5,984 nucleotides of DNA, taken from positions 1 to 5,984 of the forward strand of contig JAFXBO010000019.1 in NCBI GenBank assembly GCA_017521775.1. The letters run 5' to 3'. Position 1 is the first letter of the stretch. Every line of letters starts with the position of its first letter. The DNA is from Clostridia bacterium. GTDB taxonomy: Bacteria > Bacillota > Clostridia > UBA1381. The notes under the pieces are model-generated. The model made no database searches. It was not told where the DNA came from and saw nothing but the letters and a program-made list of their open reading frames with translations. A program made the translations under genes and the position numbers. Shown piece by piece: positions 1-5,500 of the stretch.

Positions 1-341
1 ACTACTTCACCAACTTTCTCATCCTTCTGCTTTTTGTTGGCCTCCTTAATTTCTTCACGGAGGACATATCGCAGACCTTCGAGGACAATTTCACTTTTCG
101 TTTTATCCTCTTGAGCCGCCTTCAGCCCGATAAGATGAATAATATCATTTGGGAGGTAATAGCTCATCGGCTTTGTGCCCCCTTTACCTCGGTTGCGCTC
201 ATAACCTCTGGGATTGACCTTGCGAGGGTCTTTCTTAGGTTTCTTCTCTTTCGGGGTTTTCTCTGCTTTAGGTTCAGTATCTTCCTGACCACCCAGCATA
301 GCAAGCAGGGCGGGGTTCTGCTTAACTTCCTTATTCAACAT
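1..341 (-). CDS. Ribbon-helix-helix DNA-binding protein, ParB-like partition partner (C-terminus cut by window edge)
   Basis: This reading frame, too short for a standard ORF list, begins at ATG 341 and runs off the left edge after 113 complete residues. A GGAGG at 354-350 lies 8 nt before the start, inside the 3' end of parA, and the start is only 3 nt after the parA stop, so the two genes should be translationally coupled. Residues 22-57 are Lys/Arg/Pro-rich and probably a flexible basic tail. Residues about 57-98 fit a ribbon-helix-helix fold: a short strand (KPMSYYLP), then helix NDIIHLIGLKAAQEDK, then TKSEIVLEGLRYVLREEI. A Lys/Glu-rich tail follows. In type Ib partition systems, such proteins bind the centromere, repress the par promoter and stimulate ParA ATPase through a basic N-terminus. 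Position directly after parA supports that role here; the likely target is the repeat array at 1177-1327. A plain CopG-type repressor is the alternative. Confidence 0.8.
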   Translation of the reverse strand, partial: MLNKEVKQNPALLAMLGGQEDTEPKAEKTPKEKKPKKDPRKVNPRGYERNRGKGGTKPMSYYLPNDIIHLIGLKAAQEDKTKSEIVLEGLRYVLREEIKEANKKQKDEKVGEV

Positions 342-344
342 AGG

Positions 345-1103
345 TTATTCCTCCACCATCTTCATAATCTTTCTTGTGATTTCTCTGTACTCCTGAGCTA
401 CCACAGTCCTTCTGTTTGCTACTACACAAGGTTTACCCTTTTTCACAGAAGAACTCACAGCAGTTGTTCTCTTGATAACCCCCAAGAGGTTATACTTGCT
501 CTGGATTTCAGCCAAAACTTCTTTATCCTCATTGGCCTGCCCATTGAACATGGTTGCAACCACACCCAATAACTTGAGGTTAGGATTCAGAGTAGATTTC
601 ATCGTTTCAAAGGTAGAAAGGAATACCTCCAAAGAAAAATCACTCTGATACTTTGTCTCTGCCGGCACCACCAGATAATCAGCAGCAACCAAAGCATTAA
701 TATTGAATGTGCTTAACGACGGAGTGCAATCCAACACAATGTAATCAAAAATAGGTTTTACCTTATCCAATGCCTTCTTCAGACGAGCATACTTATCCTT
801 TTTGCTGATAAGGGTCAGTTCCAGCGCATCCAACATAGGAGACGAGGGAATAAAACTCAATCCCTCAATATCTGACTCATAGATAGCTTGACCTACCTTC
901 TGAGGATTTTCCAAAACGGATGCCACAGAGGTTTCAAACTTGGCAGGGTCATAACCATTTGCCTTGGTGAGAGTGCAGAGAGAATCAAGGTCTACAACCA
1001 AAACCTGCTTACCTTCCAGAGCAAAGGAGGTGGCAATATTGTTCGCAGTTGCAGTTTTACCCACTCCACCTTTTTGATTTGCTACACAAATGACTTTTCC
1101 CAT
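345..1103 (-). CDS. parA: ParA/Soj-family partition ATPase, 252 aa
   Basis: This is a ParA/MinD-superfamily ATPase that would segregate or position the plasmid or element, using the nucleoid as its track. The deviant Walker A motif KGGVGKT is at residues 11-17, with the signature Lys at 11. The switch region is VLVVDLDS (34-41), where most ParAs have DxDPQ. Walker B is YIVLDCTPS (121-129), where most have DTPPS. It starts almost directly with the ATPase fold and has no N-terminal HTH, and its length fits the small Soj/type Ib class. I chose ATG 1103 because AAGGAG (1117-1112) sits 8 nt upstream and the protein then begins MGKVICVANQKGG, as family members do. An in-frame GTG at 1136 would add 11 residues but has no RBS and lies upstream of the predicted transcript start. 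The RHH gene follows after 3 nt. Function is confident; partition role versus another ParA role rests on context. Confidence 0.93.
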   Translation of the reverse strand: MGKVICVANQKGGVGKTATANNIATSFALEGKQVLVVDLDSLCTLTKANGYDPAKFETSVASVLENPQKVGQAIYESDIEGLSFIPSSPMLDALELTLISKKDKYARLKKALDKVKPIFDYIVLDCTPSLSTFNINALVAADYLVVPAETKYQSDFSLEVFLSTFETMKSTLNPNLKLLGVVATMFNGQANEDKEVLAEIQSKYNLLGVIKRTTAVSSSVKKGKPCVVANRRTVVAQEYREITRKIMKMVEE

Positions 1104-1111
1104 ACACCTCA

Positions 1112-1117
1112 CTCCTT
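1112..1117 (-). promoter_or_regulatory. Ribosome binding site of parA, overlapped by a CTTGAT half-site
   Basis: AAGGAG on the minus strand is 8 nt from ATG 1103 and decides that start over the upstream GTG. The same bases share a half-site: ATCAAG (minus, 1120-1115) matches the half-sites of the 1177-1327 array. A protein bound here would cover the start of the transcript. Confidence 0.8.
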
Positions 1118-1126
1118 GATATCTTA

Positions 1127-1138
1127 ATGTGGTCACAT
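1127..1138. promoter_or_regulatory. Small palindrome at the parA -10/start site, possible operator
   Basis: ATGTG-GT-CACAT is a 5+5-bp inverted repeat overlapping the edge of the -10 box and the predicted start. It is unrelated to the ATCAAG-type half-sites, so if real it would bind a different regulator. It is short enough to occur by chance. Confidence 0.3.
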
Positions 1139-1165
1139 CATAGCGCGCACAAAAACTAAAGCCAA
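1137..1165 (-). promoter_or_regulatory. Predicted sigma-A-type promoter of parA
   Basis: On the minus strand there is TTGGCT (-35, 1165-1160), a 17-bp spacer, and TATGAT (-10, 1142-1137, five of six matches to consensus). The transcript would start near 1130, giving a 5' leader of about 27 nt before parA. The -35 lies inside an inverted repeat CAAGGA-N6-TCCTTG (1163-1180). A second palindrome, ATGTG-GT-CACAT (1127-1138), covers the -10/start region. Both are candidate operators. The call rests on sequence match and position only. Confidence 0.65.
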
Positions 1166-1176
1166 GGAAATTTATC

Positions 1177-1327
1177 CTTGACTCTAAAAAATCAAATTTT
1201 TGATTTTAGGATATCAAGTTCTTGATTCCATACAATCAATTTTCTTGACATTTAAACATCAAACAAGGGAATTTTCTTGATTCTTTAGCATCAAACCTCT
1301 ATTTTTTCTTGATGTTTTGAAATCAAG
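1177..1327. repeat. Array of six phased 20-bp palindromic iterons; candidate partition centromere and operator
   Basis: Six copies of YTTGAY-N8-ATCAAD occur at 1177-1196, 1199-1218, 1221-1240, 1244-1263, 1276-1295 and 1308-1327. Each pairs a left half-site (CTTGAT, CTTGAC or TTTGAT) with a right half-site (ATCAAA, ATCAAG or ATCAAT) at the same 14-bp offset. The N8 cores differ freely, so the half-sites are what is conserved. Unit starts are 22, 22, 23, 32 and 32 bp apart, near two and three helical turns, so the sites face the same side of the DNA. The array is directly upstream of the parA promoter, where type Ib centromeres usually lie. RHH proteins bind such short repeated sites, so the product of 1-341 is the likely ligand. 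An extra half-site overlaps the parA RBS (1115-1120). The sequence pattern is directly visible; the centromere role is inferred. Confidence 0.85.
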
Positions 1328-1331
1328 AAAA
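1304..1331. repeat. Perfect 10-bp inverted repeat, outermost iteron of the array
   Basis: TTTTCTTGAT (1304-1313) and ATCAAGAAAA (1322-1331) are perfect inverted arms around the 8-nt core GTTTTGAA. This is the best-conserved palindrome of the six-unit array and marks its parA-distal end. Confidence 0.75.
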
Positions 1332-1360
1332 TCCTGAAATGGGCAAAATTGCCCCAGGAT
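1331..1360 (-). terminator. Bulged hairpin at the outer edge of the iteron array, possible weak terminator
   Basis: ATCCTG (1331-1336) pairs with CAGGAT (1355-1360), and GGGC (1341-1344) pairs with GCCC (1351-1354), leaving a 4-nt one-sided bulge and an AAAATT loop. On the minus strand the stem is followed by TTTTCTTGATTT, a poor U-tract. It could stop leftward read-through before the centromere. On the plus strand TTGTTTT follows, so direction is not certain. Confidence 0.35.
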
Positions 1361-1604
1361 TTGTTTTGACCCCTCACTGGGCTCATTTCACCACCCACCA
1401 CCCTAAAAGCCGTCCTGGGTCGTCCTGGGGGCAAATAACACCGTTTCCGCTTGTGTAGGCAAGTGCATTTTGCAAATCCACTCATCAAACACTAAAATTC
1501 ACTCATTTCAACCCTAAATACAAAGAAAAATTTGCTCCAAAACTATTCTAAAAAGCAGTTTTATCAGGTTCACTTCATCAAACTCAAATAGGAACAAGAA
1601 ATAC
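1361..1604. other. Gene-free A+T-rich spacer with degenerate direct repeats
   Basis: No coding frame here has a usable RBS. The DNA contains a 10-bp tandem pair CGTCCTGGGK (1411-1420, 1421-1430), a C-rich run CCACCCACCACCC (1391-1403), and three related 18-19-bp repeats beginning CACT and ending in AAA (1479-1496, 1500-1518, 1571-1588). The motif CTCATTTCA followed by CCCTAAA also appears at 1382-1407 and 1503-1518. Replication origins often carry such degenerate repeats, but no Rep gene or AT-rich unwinding box is obvious, so I assign no function. Confidence 0.4.
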
Positions 1605-1644
1605 ACAAAAAAAGAAGGCAGCATTTCAAAGGAAATGCTGCCTT
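1605..1644 (-). terminator. Strong intrinsic terminator ending the structured RNA region
   Basis: GGCAGCATTTC (1617-1627) and GAAATGCTGCC (1632-1642) form a perfect 11-bp stem around a 4-nt loop, extended to 13 bp by flanking A-T pairs. Read on the minus strand, the stem is followed by CTTTTTTT (about 1612-1605), a classic U-tract. On the plus strand no U-run follows. It therefore stops transcripts coming from the right, and closes the unit made of the 137-aa gene and/or the hairpin region. Confidence 0.9.
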
Positions 1645-1660
1645 AACTTATAGAAAAATG

Positions 1661-1680
1661 CTATGGAGAGTTTGCCATAG
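1661..1680 (-). repeat. 6-bp hairpin CTATGG/CCATAG
   Basis: CTATGG (1661-1666) and CCATAG (1675-1680) form a stem around an 8-nt loop. The right arm, with the preceding G (GCCATAG, 1674-1680), is repeated exactly at 1813-1819, just past the 3' end of tRNA-like unit 1. The left arm could therefore pair with either copy. Confidence 0.5.
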
Positions 1681-1694
1681 TTTCAGGTTTTAAG

Positions 1695-1723
1695 CCAACA
1701 CTGTGGTGCTGACACATTGTTGG
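1695..1723 (-). repeat. Interrupted hairpin between tRNA-like unit 2 and the terminator
   Basis: CCAACA (1695-1700) pairs with TGTTGG (1718-1723). After one mismatch, TGTG (1702-1705) pairs with CACA (1713-1716), leaving a 7-nt loop. This gives ten pairs in all, in the chain of stems between the last tRNA-like unit and the terminator. Confidence 0.5.
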
Positions 1724-1727
1724 TTTC

Positions 1728-1768
1728 AGCGAGGATAGGAATCGAACCCATCAATAACCATTCTCGCT
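1728..1768 (-). ncRNA. tRNA-like minihelix, unit 2
   Basis: Minus-strand RNA: AGCGAG (1768-1763), linker AATGGTTATTG (1762-1752), stem ATGGG (1751-1747), loop TTCGATT (1746-1740), stem CCTAT (1739-1735) with one G-U pair, C1734, and CTCGCT (1733-1728). This is an acceptor stem joined to a T-arm with a standard 7-nt T-loop; the D-arm and anticodon arm are absent and replaced by an 11-nt linker. GG in the linker could mimic the D-loop G18-G19 that contacts the T-loop in tRNA (inference). The downstream bases are G then AAACCA, so a CCA lies nearby but not at the position expected of a mature tRNA. Confidence 0.6.
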
Positions 1769-1800
1769 ACTTTTGTATCATCAGAAAGGAGTACCGCAGA

Positions 1801-1814
1801 GCTTCATTAGAAGC
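1801..1814 (-). repeat. 5-bp hairpin between the two tRNA-like units
   Basis: GCTTC (1801-1805) and GAAGC (1810-1814) flank a 4-nt loop. A second GAAGC on the RNA (1861-1857) overlaps the 5' strand of unit 1, so GCTTC (RNA 1814-1810) could pair there instead and would compete with that unit's acceptor-like stem. Confidence 0.45.
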
Positions 1815-1817
1815 CAT

Positions 1818-1859
1818 AGCAGGTAAGGGAATCGAACCCTTATATAGACCATCCCTGCT
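1818..1859 (-). ncRNA. tRNA-like minihelix, unit 1
   Basis: Minus-strand RNA: AGCAGG (1859-1854), linker GATGGTCTATAT (1853-1842), stem AAGGG (1841-1837), loop TTCGATT (1836-1830), stem CCCTT (1829-1825), A1824, and CCTGCT (1823-1818). The T-arm is perfect (5 bp, 7-nt loop). Compared with unit 2, acceptor pairs 4 and 5 swap A-T/G-C to G-C/A-T and T-stem pair 2 swaps A-T to T-A, all keeping pairing. The linker core ATGGT-(C)-TAT is shared. No 3' CCA is encoded; the next bases are A then TGG. It is about half the length of a tRNA and cannot carry an anticodon arm. Confidence 0.62.
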
Positions 1860-1868
1860 TCCATAAAA

Positions 1869-1886
1869 AATTATTTGGAGATAATT
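1869..1886 (-). repeat. A-T-only hairpin followed by a U-run
   Basis: AATTAT (1869-1874) and ATAATT (1881-1886) form a 6-bp stem with loop TTGGAG, followed on the minus strand by four more T. All pairs are A-T, so it would be a weak terminator or a processing site at most. It sits just before tRNA-like unit 1. Confidence 0.35.
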
Positions 1887-1896
1887 CTTATAATCA

Positions 1897-1918
1897 AAGT
1901 GTAGCTGGTTCTACACTT
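1897..1918 (-). repeat. Perfect 8-bp hairpin just after the 137-aa gene
   Basis: AAGTGTAG (1897-1904) and CTACACTT (1911-1918) pair perfectly around a 6-nt loop, 14 nt after the stop codon of the gene at 1933-2346. The U-tract that follows is poor (TGATTAT), so it could be a 3' mRNA stabilising stem, a leaky terminator, or the first helix of the structured RNA. Confidence 0.6.
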
Positions 1919-1932
1919 CAATCACCATGTTA

Positions 1933-2346
1933 TTACTGCAAAGGCAGTACTGCATTATTTTCTATCAAGAGGTCAAGGTTAATATTATGAGGATAAGAAT
2001 GTGCTCTGCTCAAATGCTGAACAGCATATGTGTTGTAGCAACCCCTCACATTATCCCTCTGCTGCTTGAACCCTATATAACCCTTCTGTGCTGCCTTTAT
2101 CTTAGTAACTTGCTTTGGAGTTAAATCAGGACAAACAATGTTGGCATCTGTATAGAAAACAATATATTTTAATTCACCAACACAAGTCTTCATAGTTTCT
2201 GTTTTGAAATAGATGATTCTATCAAAATCATTCTCTAACTTCTTGTTAGTGTCTTTATTCATAAACCCTGTGAGACCGTCCATAATACGATAACTCAAAG
2301 GCTTTTGTGCAAAATCAAACTCTGGAACATTATTCTTTTTAGCCAT
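1933..2346 (-). CDS. Hypothetical protein, 137 aa
   Basis: I do not recognise this protein. I chose ATG 2346 because GGAGG lies 8 nt upstream on the minus strand; an in-frame start 10 codons earlier would place that RBS inside the gene. The protein begins MAKKNNVPEFDFAQKPLSYR, a polar start with no signal peptide and no membrane segment. It looks like a soluble mixed alpha/beta protein: a charged middle (NKDTNKKLENDFDRIIYF), a possible strand GELKYIVFYT, and a basic stretch TPKQVTKIKAAQKGYIGFKQQRD that could touch nucleic acid. Three cysteines are scattered without a zinc-finger spacing. It follows the ATPase gene by 168 nt and is followed within 14 nt by the structured RNA region, so it is either the last gene of that operon or the partner of the RNA. 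Coding status is supported by the RBS and intact frame. Confidence 0.75.
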   Translation of the reverse strand: MAKKNNVPEFDFAQKPLSYRIMDGLTGFMNKDTNKKLENDFDRIIYFKTETMKTCVGELKYIVFYTDANIVCPDLTPKQVTKIKAAQKGYIGFKQQRDNVRGCYNTYAVQHLSRAHSYPHNINLDLLIENNAVLPLQ

Positions 2347-2514
2347 ATTAAGTACCTCCTTCTGTTTACAATACAATATAATTCTTTCTGTAGCCCTTGT
2401 GCCTATATATGCATCAAAGAACCCTCAACTCTTCTCTTTTTGTTTTATAGAACCGCAACGAATAACGGAGATATTTGGATAGGGGCAAACAAGTCGCCCC
2501 TATAATTCTACCTC
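2347..2514 (-). other. Spacer between the ATPase gene and the 137-aa gene
   Basis: These 168 nt hold one stem-loop (2479-2503) and the RBS of the next gene (GGAGG, 8 nt from ATG 2346). Several AT-rich boxes occur on the minus strand, for example TATAAA and TATATT, but none has a matching -35 at a good distance, so I do not call a promoter. Confidence 0.5.
2479..2503 (-). repeat. Perfect 8-bp stem-loop in the 3' region of the ATPase gene
   Basis: ATAGGGGC (2479-2486) and GCCCCTAT (2496-2503) pair perfectly around a 9-nt loop, 11 nt after the ATPase stop. No U-tract follows on either strand, so it is not a standard intrinsic terminator. An mRNA-stabilising stem or a protein-binding site is possible. 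Confidence 0.6.
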
Positions 2515-5500
2515 TTATTTCTTTCTTTTCTTTGAGACATCCATATTCGATTGATTTGTAGGATTGTTTTTATACTCTCGATATGCTCCAGCAGCAGCTA
2601 ACCCACCAAATACTAAACCCCAAGGACCCATTATTGAGGCTATCGCCCAAACAACTTGAACACCTACTGTCCAACCCATAGCCCCTGTGATAACACGAAC
2701 TGGCTTAGAGTCCCAAACAGTATCCATCAGGCTGGAGTTTCTTTGTGTTGCATAAGTGGTTTGTGGATTCTTTTGGAACATATCTAAGAATCCATTCTCA
2801 ACACCAGTATCAGGGTTTCTTCTTTCATAAATGATTGGTTCACCTGGGCCTAATTCAATATAGTTCAGATATTTGAACTTCTTGAATAGAACAGACCATT
2901 TTTTTCTAAAGCCTATACCCATCTCTTTGCGAGCACGACCTTGTGCTAAATCCTTATCAAGGTACAGACACTCAAGATTCTTAAACTTGTATATAGTCCC
3001 CATATCAAAGAAGTCAGCTAATATACCAGCTCTTACTTTTTCCTGTAAAACCATAGGCAAGGACTGTATGAACGACTCCTCAAACTCAGGGATGTAAGCT
3101 ATATCATTGAACAATAGATTTCCTGCGGAAATGGAAAAGTGAGTAATCATCTCAGGCGGACCAATATGCTTTGCTATATCATTACTTAAAATCTTGGTCA
3201 TCTCCTTAACTGACAACAAGGTATCTGTTTTGGACCCAGACTTATAGAGTTCAAATGGATTATTCTCTACTTTCAATTTTCCTGTGTAGCACTGCCATTC
3301 CTTCATAGTGTCACGGCGCCTTTGCTCTGCCCAAGAAAGATTAGCTTGTTTACTCTGAGAATCATTATGAGGTTTCCCTTGGCCTTGATGGGATGTATCT
3401 TGTCGAGGATATTGATTATATGGATTAGGTACATCCTTACCACAATTTTGCTCTTGTGAAGAAAGCTCTTTATGTGGTGCTGGATGTGCTGCACCATTCG
3501 AGGGAGAAGGTATCACAGGAGCAGTAAAATCTTCCACCACATCATCATCTAAAGTTGCATCATTATCATCAAACACCTTTACATTTTCATATGTAGGTTG
3601 ATTGTCCTTCTTTGCTGTAATTCCTCGTTTGATTTCATCAGTGGTGTAGATGCTCTCTAAGGAGGCATCAAACAAATAGGACTCTACATCTGGATAGATA
3701 TTGTTCATACCATATTTACACATTACTTTCCAAATTACCTCATAACCCTCAGATAGTGCATCTGCCAGCTCATTATCAGAAAAACCACTCAACTTCTTTA
3801 TCAGACCTAAAAAACCCACCTCAGGGCGAATCACTTTATTACCATTACCATCATCCATTACAAAAACATTGTTGATGAGGTCTTCACGAACAGTTTCATC
3901 TTTTGTATTGCTCAAAACTCCTGCTGTACAACGACCAGAAGAAGAAGGGTCATCCATATTAAAATCATTTTCATTCAATACTGAATAAGCCTTGAACACT
4001 TTCCAATCTTTTATTGCTTTTACCTGTCCTGCACCAACAGCAGAAGTCCAATAACCAAAGGTATCCTCATTATTCACAAACTCTTTAATTGCACCTGCAT
4101 TAGTAGGAGCATAGGAACCAGTACCACCATTTCGACCAAAAAACCTATAAGAGGTTTTCTTATAAAGGCTTGCCGTAATATCATTTGCCATCCAAACCCC
4201 ATAGTCTGCATTCTGTCCTATGTATAAAGCTCTACTATTTGCAACACGGCCATCTGTATTGACGAATGTGCCGGATTGATTTCCCAACTTCTCTATGAAA
4301 TCATTTATCTTATTCACATAGGCAAAAATATCAGAATGAGTAGGTTTCTTTGTCTTCTTTGCAGTCTTCTCCACATTCTCCAAGGTGTTTTGAAGGTTCG
4401 CCAAATTATCAATAGCATTCTGCTGCAACTCATCAAAAATAGCATAGGTCATTTGACCACCAAAGTTAGGCTTATTGCTCTCATTTTTTCTAATGGATGC
4501 CAACAGAAAATACAACTGCATCAACTTTAAGTAAGGAAGAACAGCAAAAACAGTAGATGGGACTTCTGACAGATAATCAGGCAAGTTTTCACCAAATCTA
4601 TGCCCTCTGACAGGAGCACACTCTGTCATATCAGCCTTTGCATCAATAGCAAGGATACGGCATTCTGTTCCATCTGTTCTTGTAATCCCTTTTGCTTTGA
4701 AATCCTTTTCTATCTCCCAAAGCATCTCTGCCATATCAGGCTTGTAGTCCAAGTATATGAATGGTACTTTATTTGCCACAATAGAAGACAGCAAACCCAA
4801 AGTCATAACACCTTTACCTGAGCCTGAACCTGCAAAAATAGCCGTCAGTCTTGAATCATTAGACTTTAAGCTATACAGGTTCTTTGTACCATCTAAATTG
4901 CGCCCTATAACAGTATTGGCAAGGGTAGGCTTTTTACCAGCTTTTATTAAATCTTCATAAGCCTGATAACTAAACAGTGCTTCTGCTGCAAACTTCTTTG
5001 CATCAAAGACTCCAAACATTGTGTTTACATTGTTCTGTGAAACATCGCTGTTTAGAATCTTACAGTTCTGCTTGCCTACTATCTCAGTACAATGAGTTTC
5101 AAAATGCTCATTGAATCCAACATCTATTCCTTCCATTTTGTACTTCAAAGAGATAACCGTATTTCTGTCAAATCTCTCGATTACAATACAGTTTGTGAGT
5201 TTCTTTTGAATTTCGTTATATAAGACAGTTATGTTCTTTTTATCTGCCTGAGATAAAAATGCCTTTCCTATCATCTTGAGTCTCTTTTCAATAATAGGAA
5301 GCATGGTATCCCATTGTCTTGTTCTACTTCCATCTTCTTTGATACCAAAGGCATTCAATGCATGGAATTCAGCAAAGTAGTTGAACTCTAAAAGGTCTTT
5401 CAGTTCTAAGTCTTTGAACTTCCTTGTCACATGGAATTTAAGACCCTCACCACCAACACTCTTGAAGGCCCCTGCAAGATTTTTGACCCACACATTATTG

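Larger units (their letters stand above)
1605..1918 (-). ncRNA. Candidate structured RNA with two tandem tRNA-like minihelices
   Basis: Between the stop of the 137-aa gene and the terminator at 1605-1644, about 290 nt hold no gene but a chain of hairpins. In RNA order (minus strand) they are: 8-bp hairpin 1918-1897; A-T-only hairpin 1886-1869; tRNA-like unit 1 (1859-1818); hairpin 1814-1801; tRNA-like unit 2 (1768-1728); hairpin 1723-1695; hairpin 1680-1661; terminator. The paired regions of the two tRNA-like units differ by compensatory changes, which argues for selection on RNA structure. I see no good promoter directly upstream, so it may be the 3' part of the mRNA from 2346 or a processed RNA. 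I do not recognise a known family. Alternatives are degenerate tRNA genes or att-site remnants, but the repeated 42-nt architecture argues against both. Confidence 0.6.

Noticed and set aside
111..572. 153-codon open frame on the plus strand
   Set aside because: It lies opposite parA and the RHH gene, which have clear motifs and RBSs. The translation is rich in Phe, Leu, Ser and His, as expected of an antisense shadow.
345..1136. Longer parA form starting at GTG 1136
   Set aside because: It has no RBS, its start would lie at or upstream of the predicted transcript start, and the extra residues precede the usual ParA N-terminus.
1177..1327. CRISPR array
   Set aside because: The repeated parts are 6-bp half-sites in 20-bp palindromes with 2-12-bp gaps, not identical 25-36-bp repeats with unique 30-bp spacers, and no cas gene is present.
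1391..1403. G-quadruplex on the minus strand (GGG and GG tracts)
   Set aside because: Most tracts are only two G long, giving at best a weak two-layer structure. I see no link to a promoter or gene.
1291..1488. 65-codon open frame on the minus strand
   Set aside because: It starts at TTG/ATG without an RBS, runs through two iterons and a hairpin, and its composition looks like translated repeat and GC-rich spacer rather than a protein.
1728..1859. Two ordinary tRNA genes on the minus strand, suggested by the GGTTCGATTCC T-loop motif
   Set aside because: The 5' partner of each acceptor-like 3' strand lies only about 23-24 nt before the T-loop, leaving no room for D and anticodon arms. I found no alternative 5' acceptor strand at the normal distance for either.
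1728..1859. Integration (att) site remnants from a tRNA 3' end
   Set aside because: An att duplication would repeat the same acceptor and T-arm sequence. The two units have different stem sequences with compensatory changes, and no integrase gene is in view.
1605..1918. tmRNA
   Set aside because: No tag-peptide frame or long tmRNA body is evident, no terminal CCA is in place, and there are two short half-tRNA units instead of one.
2347..2460. Promoter for the 137-aa gene
   Set aside because: AT-rich -10-like boxes exist, but none has a good -35 at 16-18 bp, so the gene may be read from the ATPase operon or from an atypical promoter.
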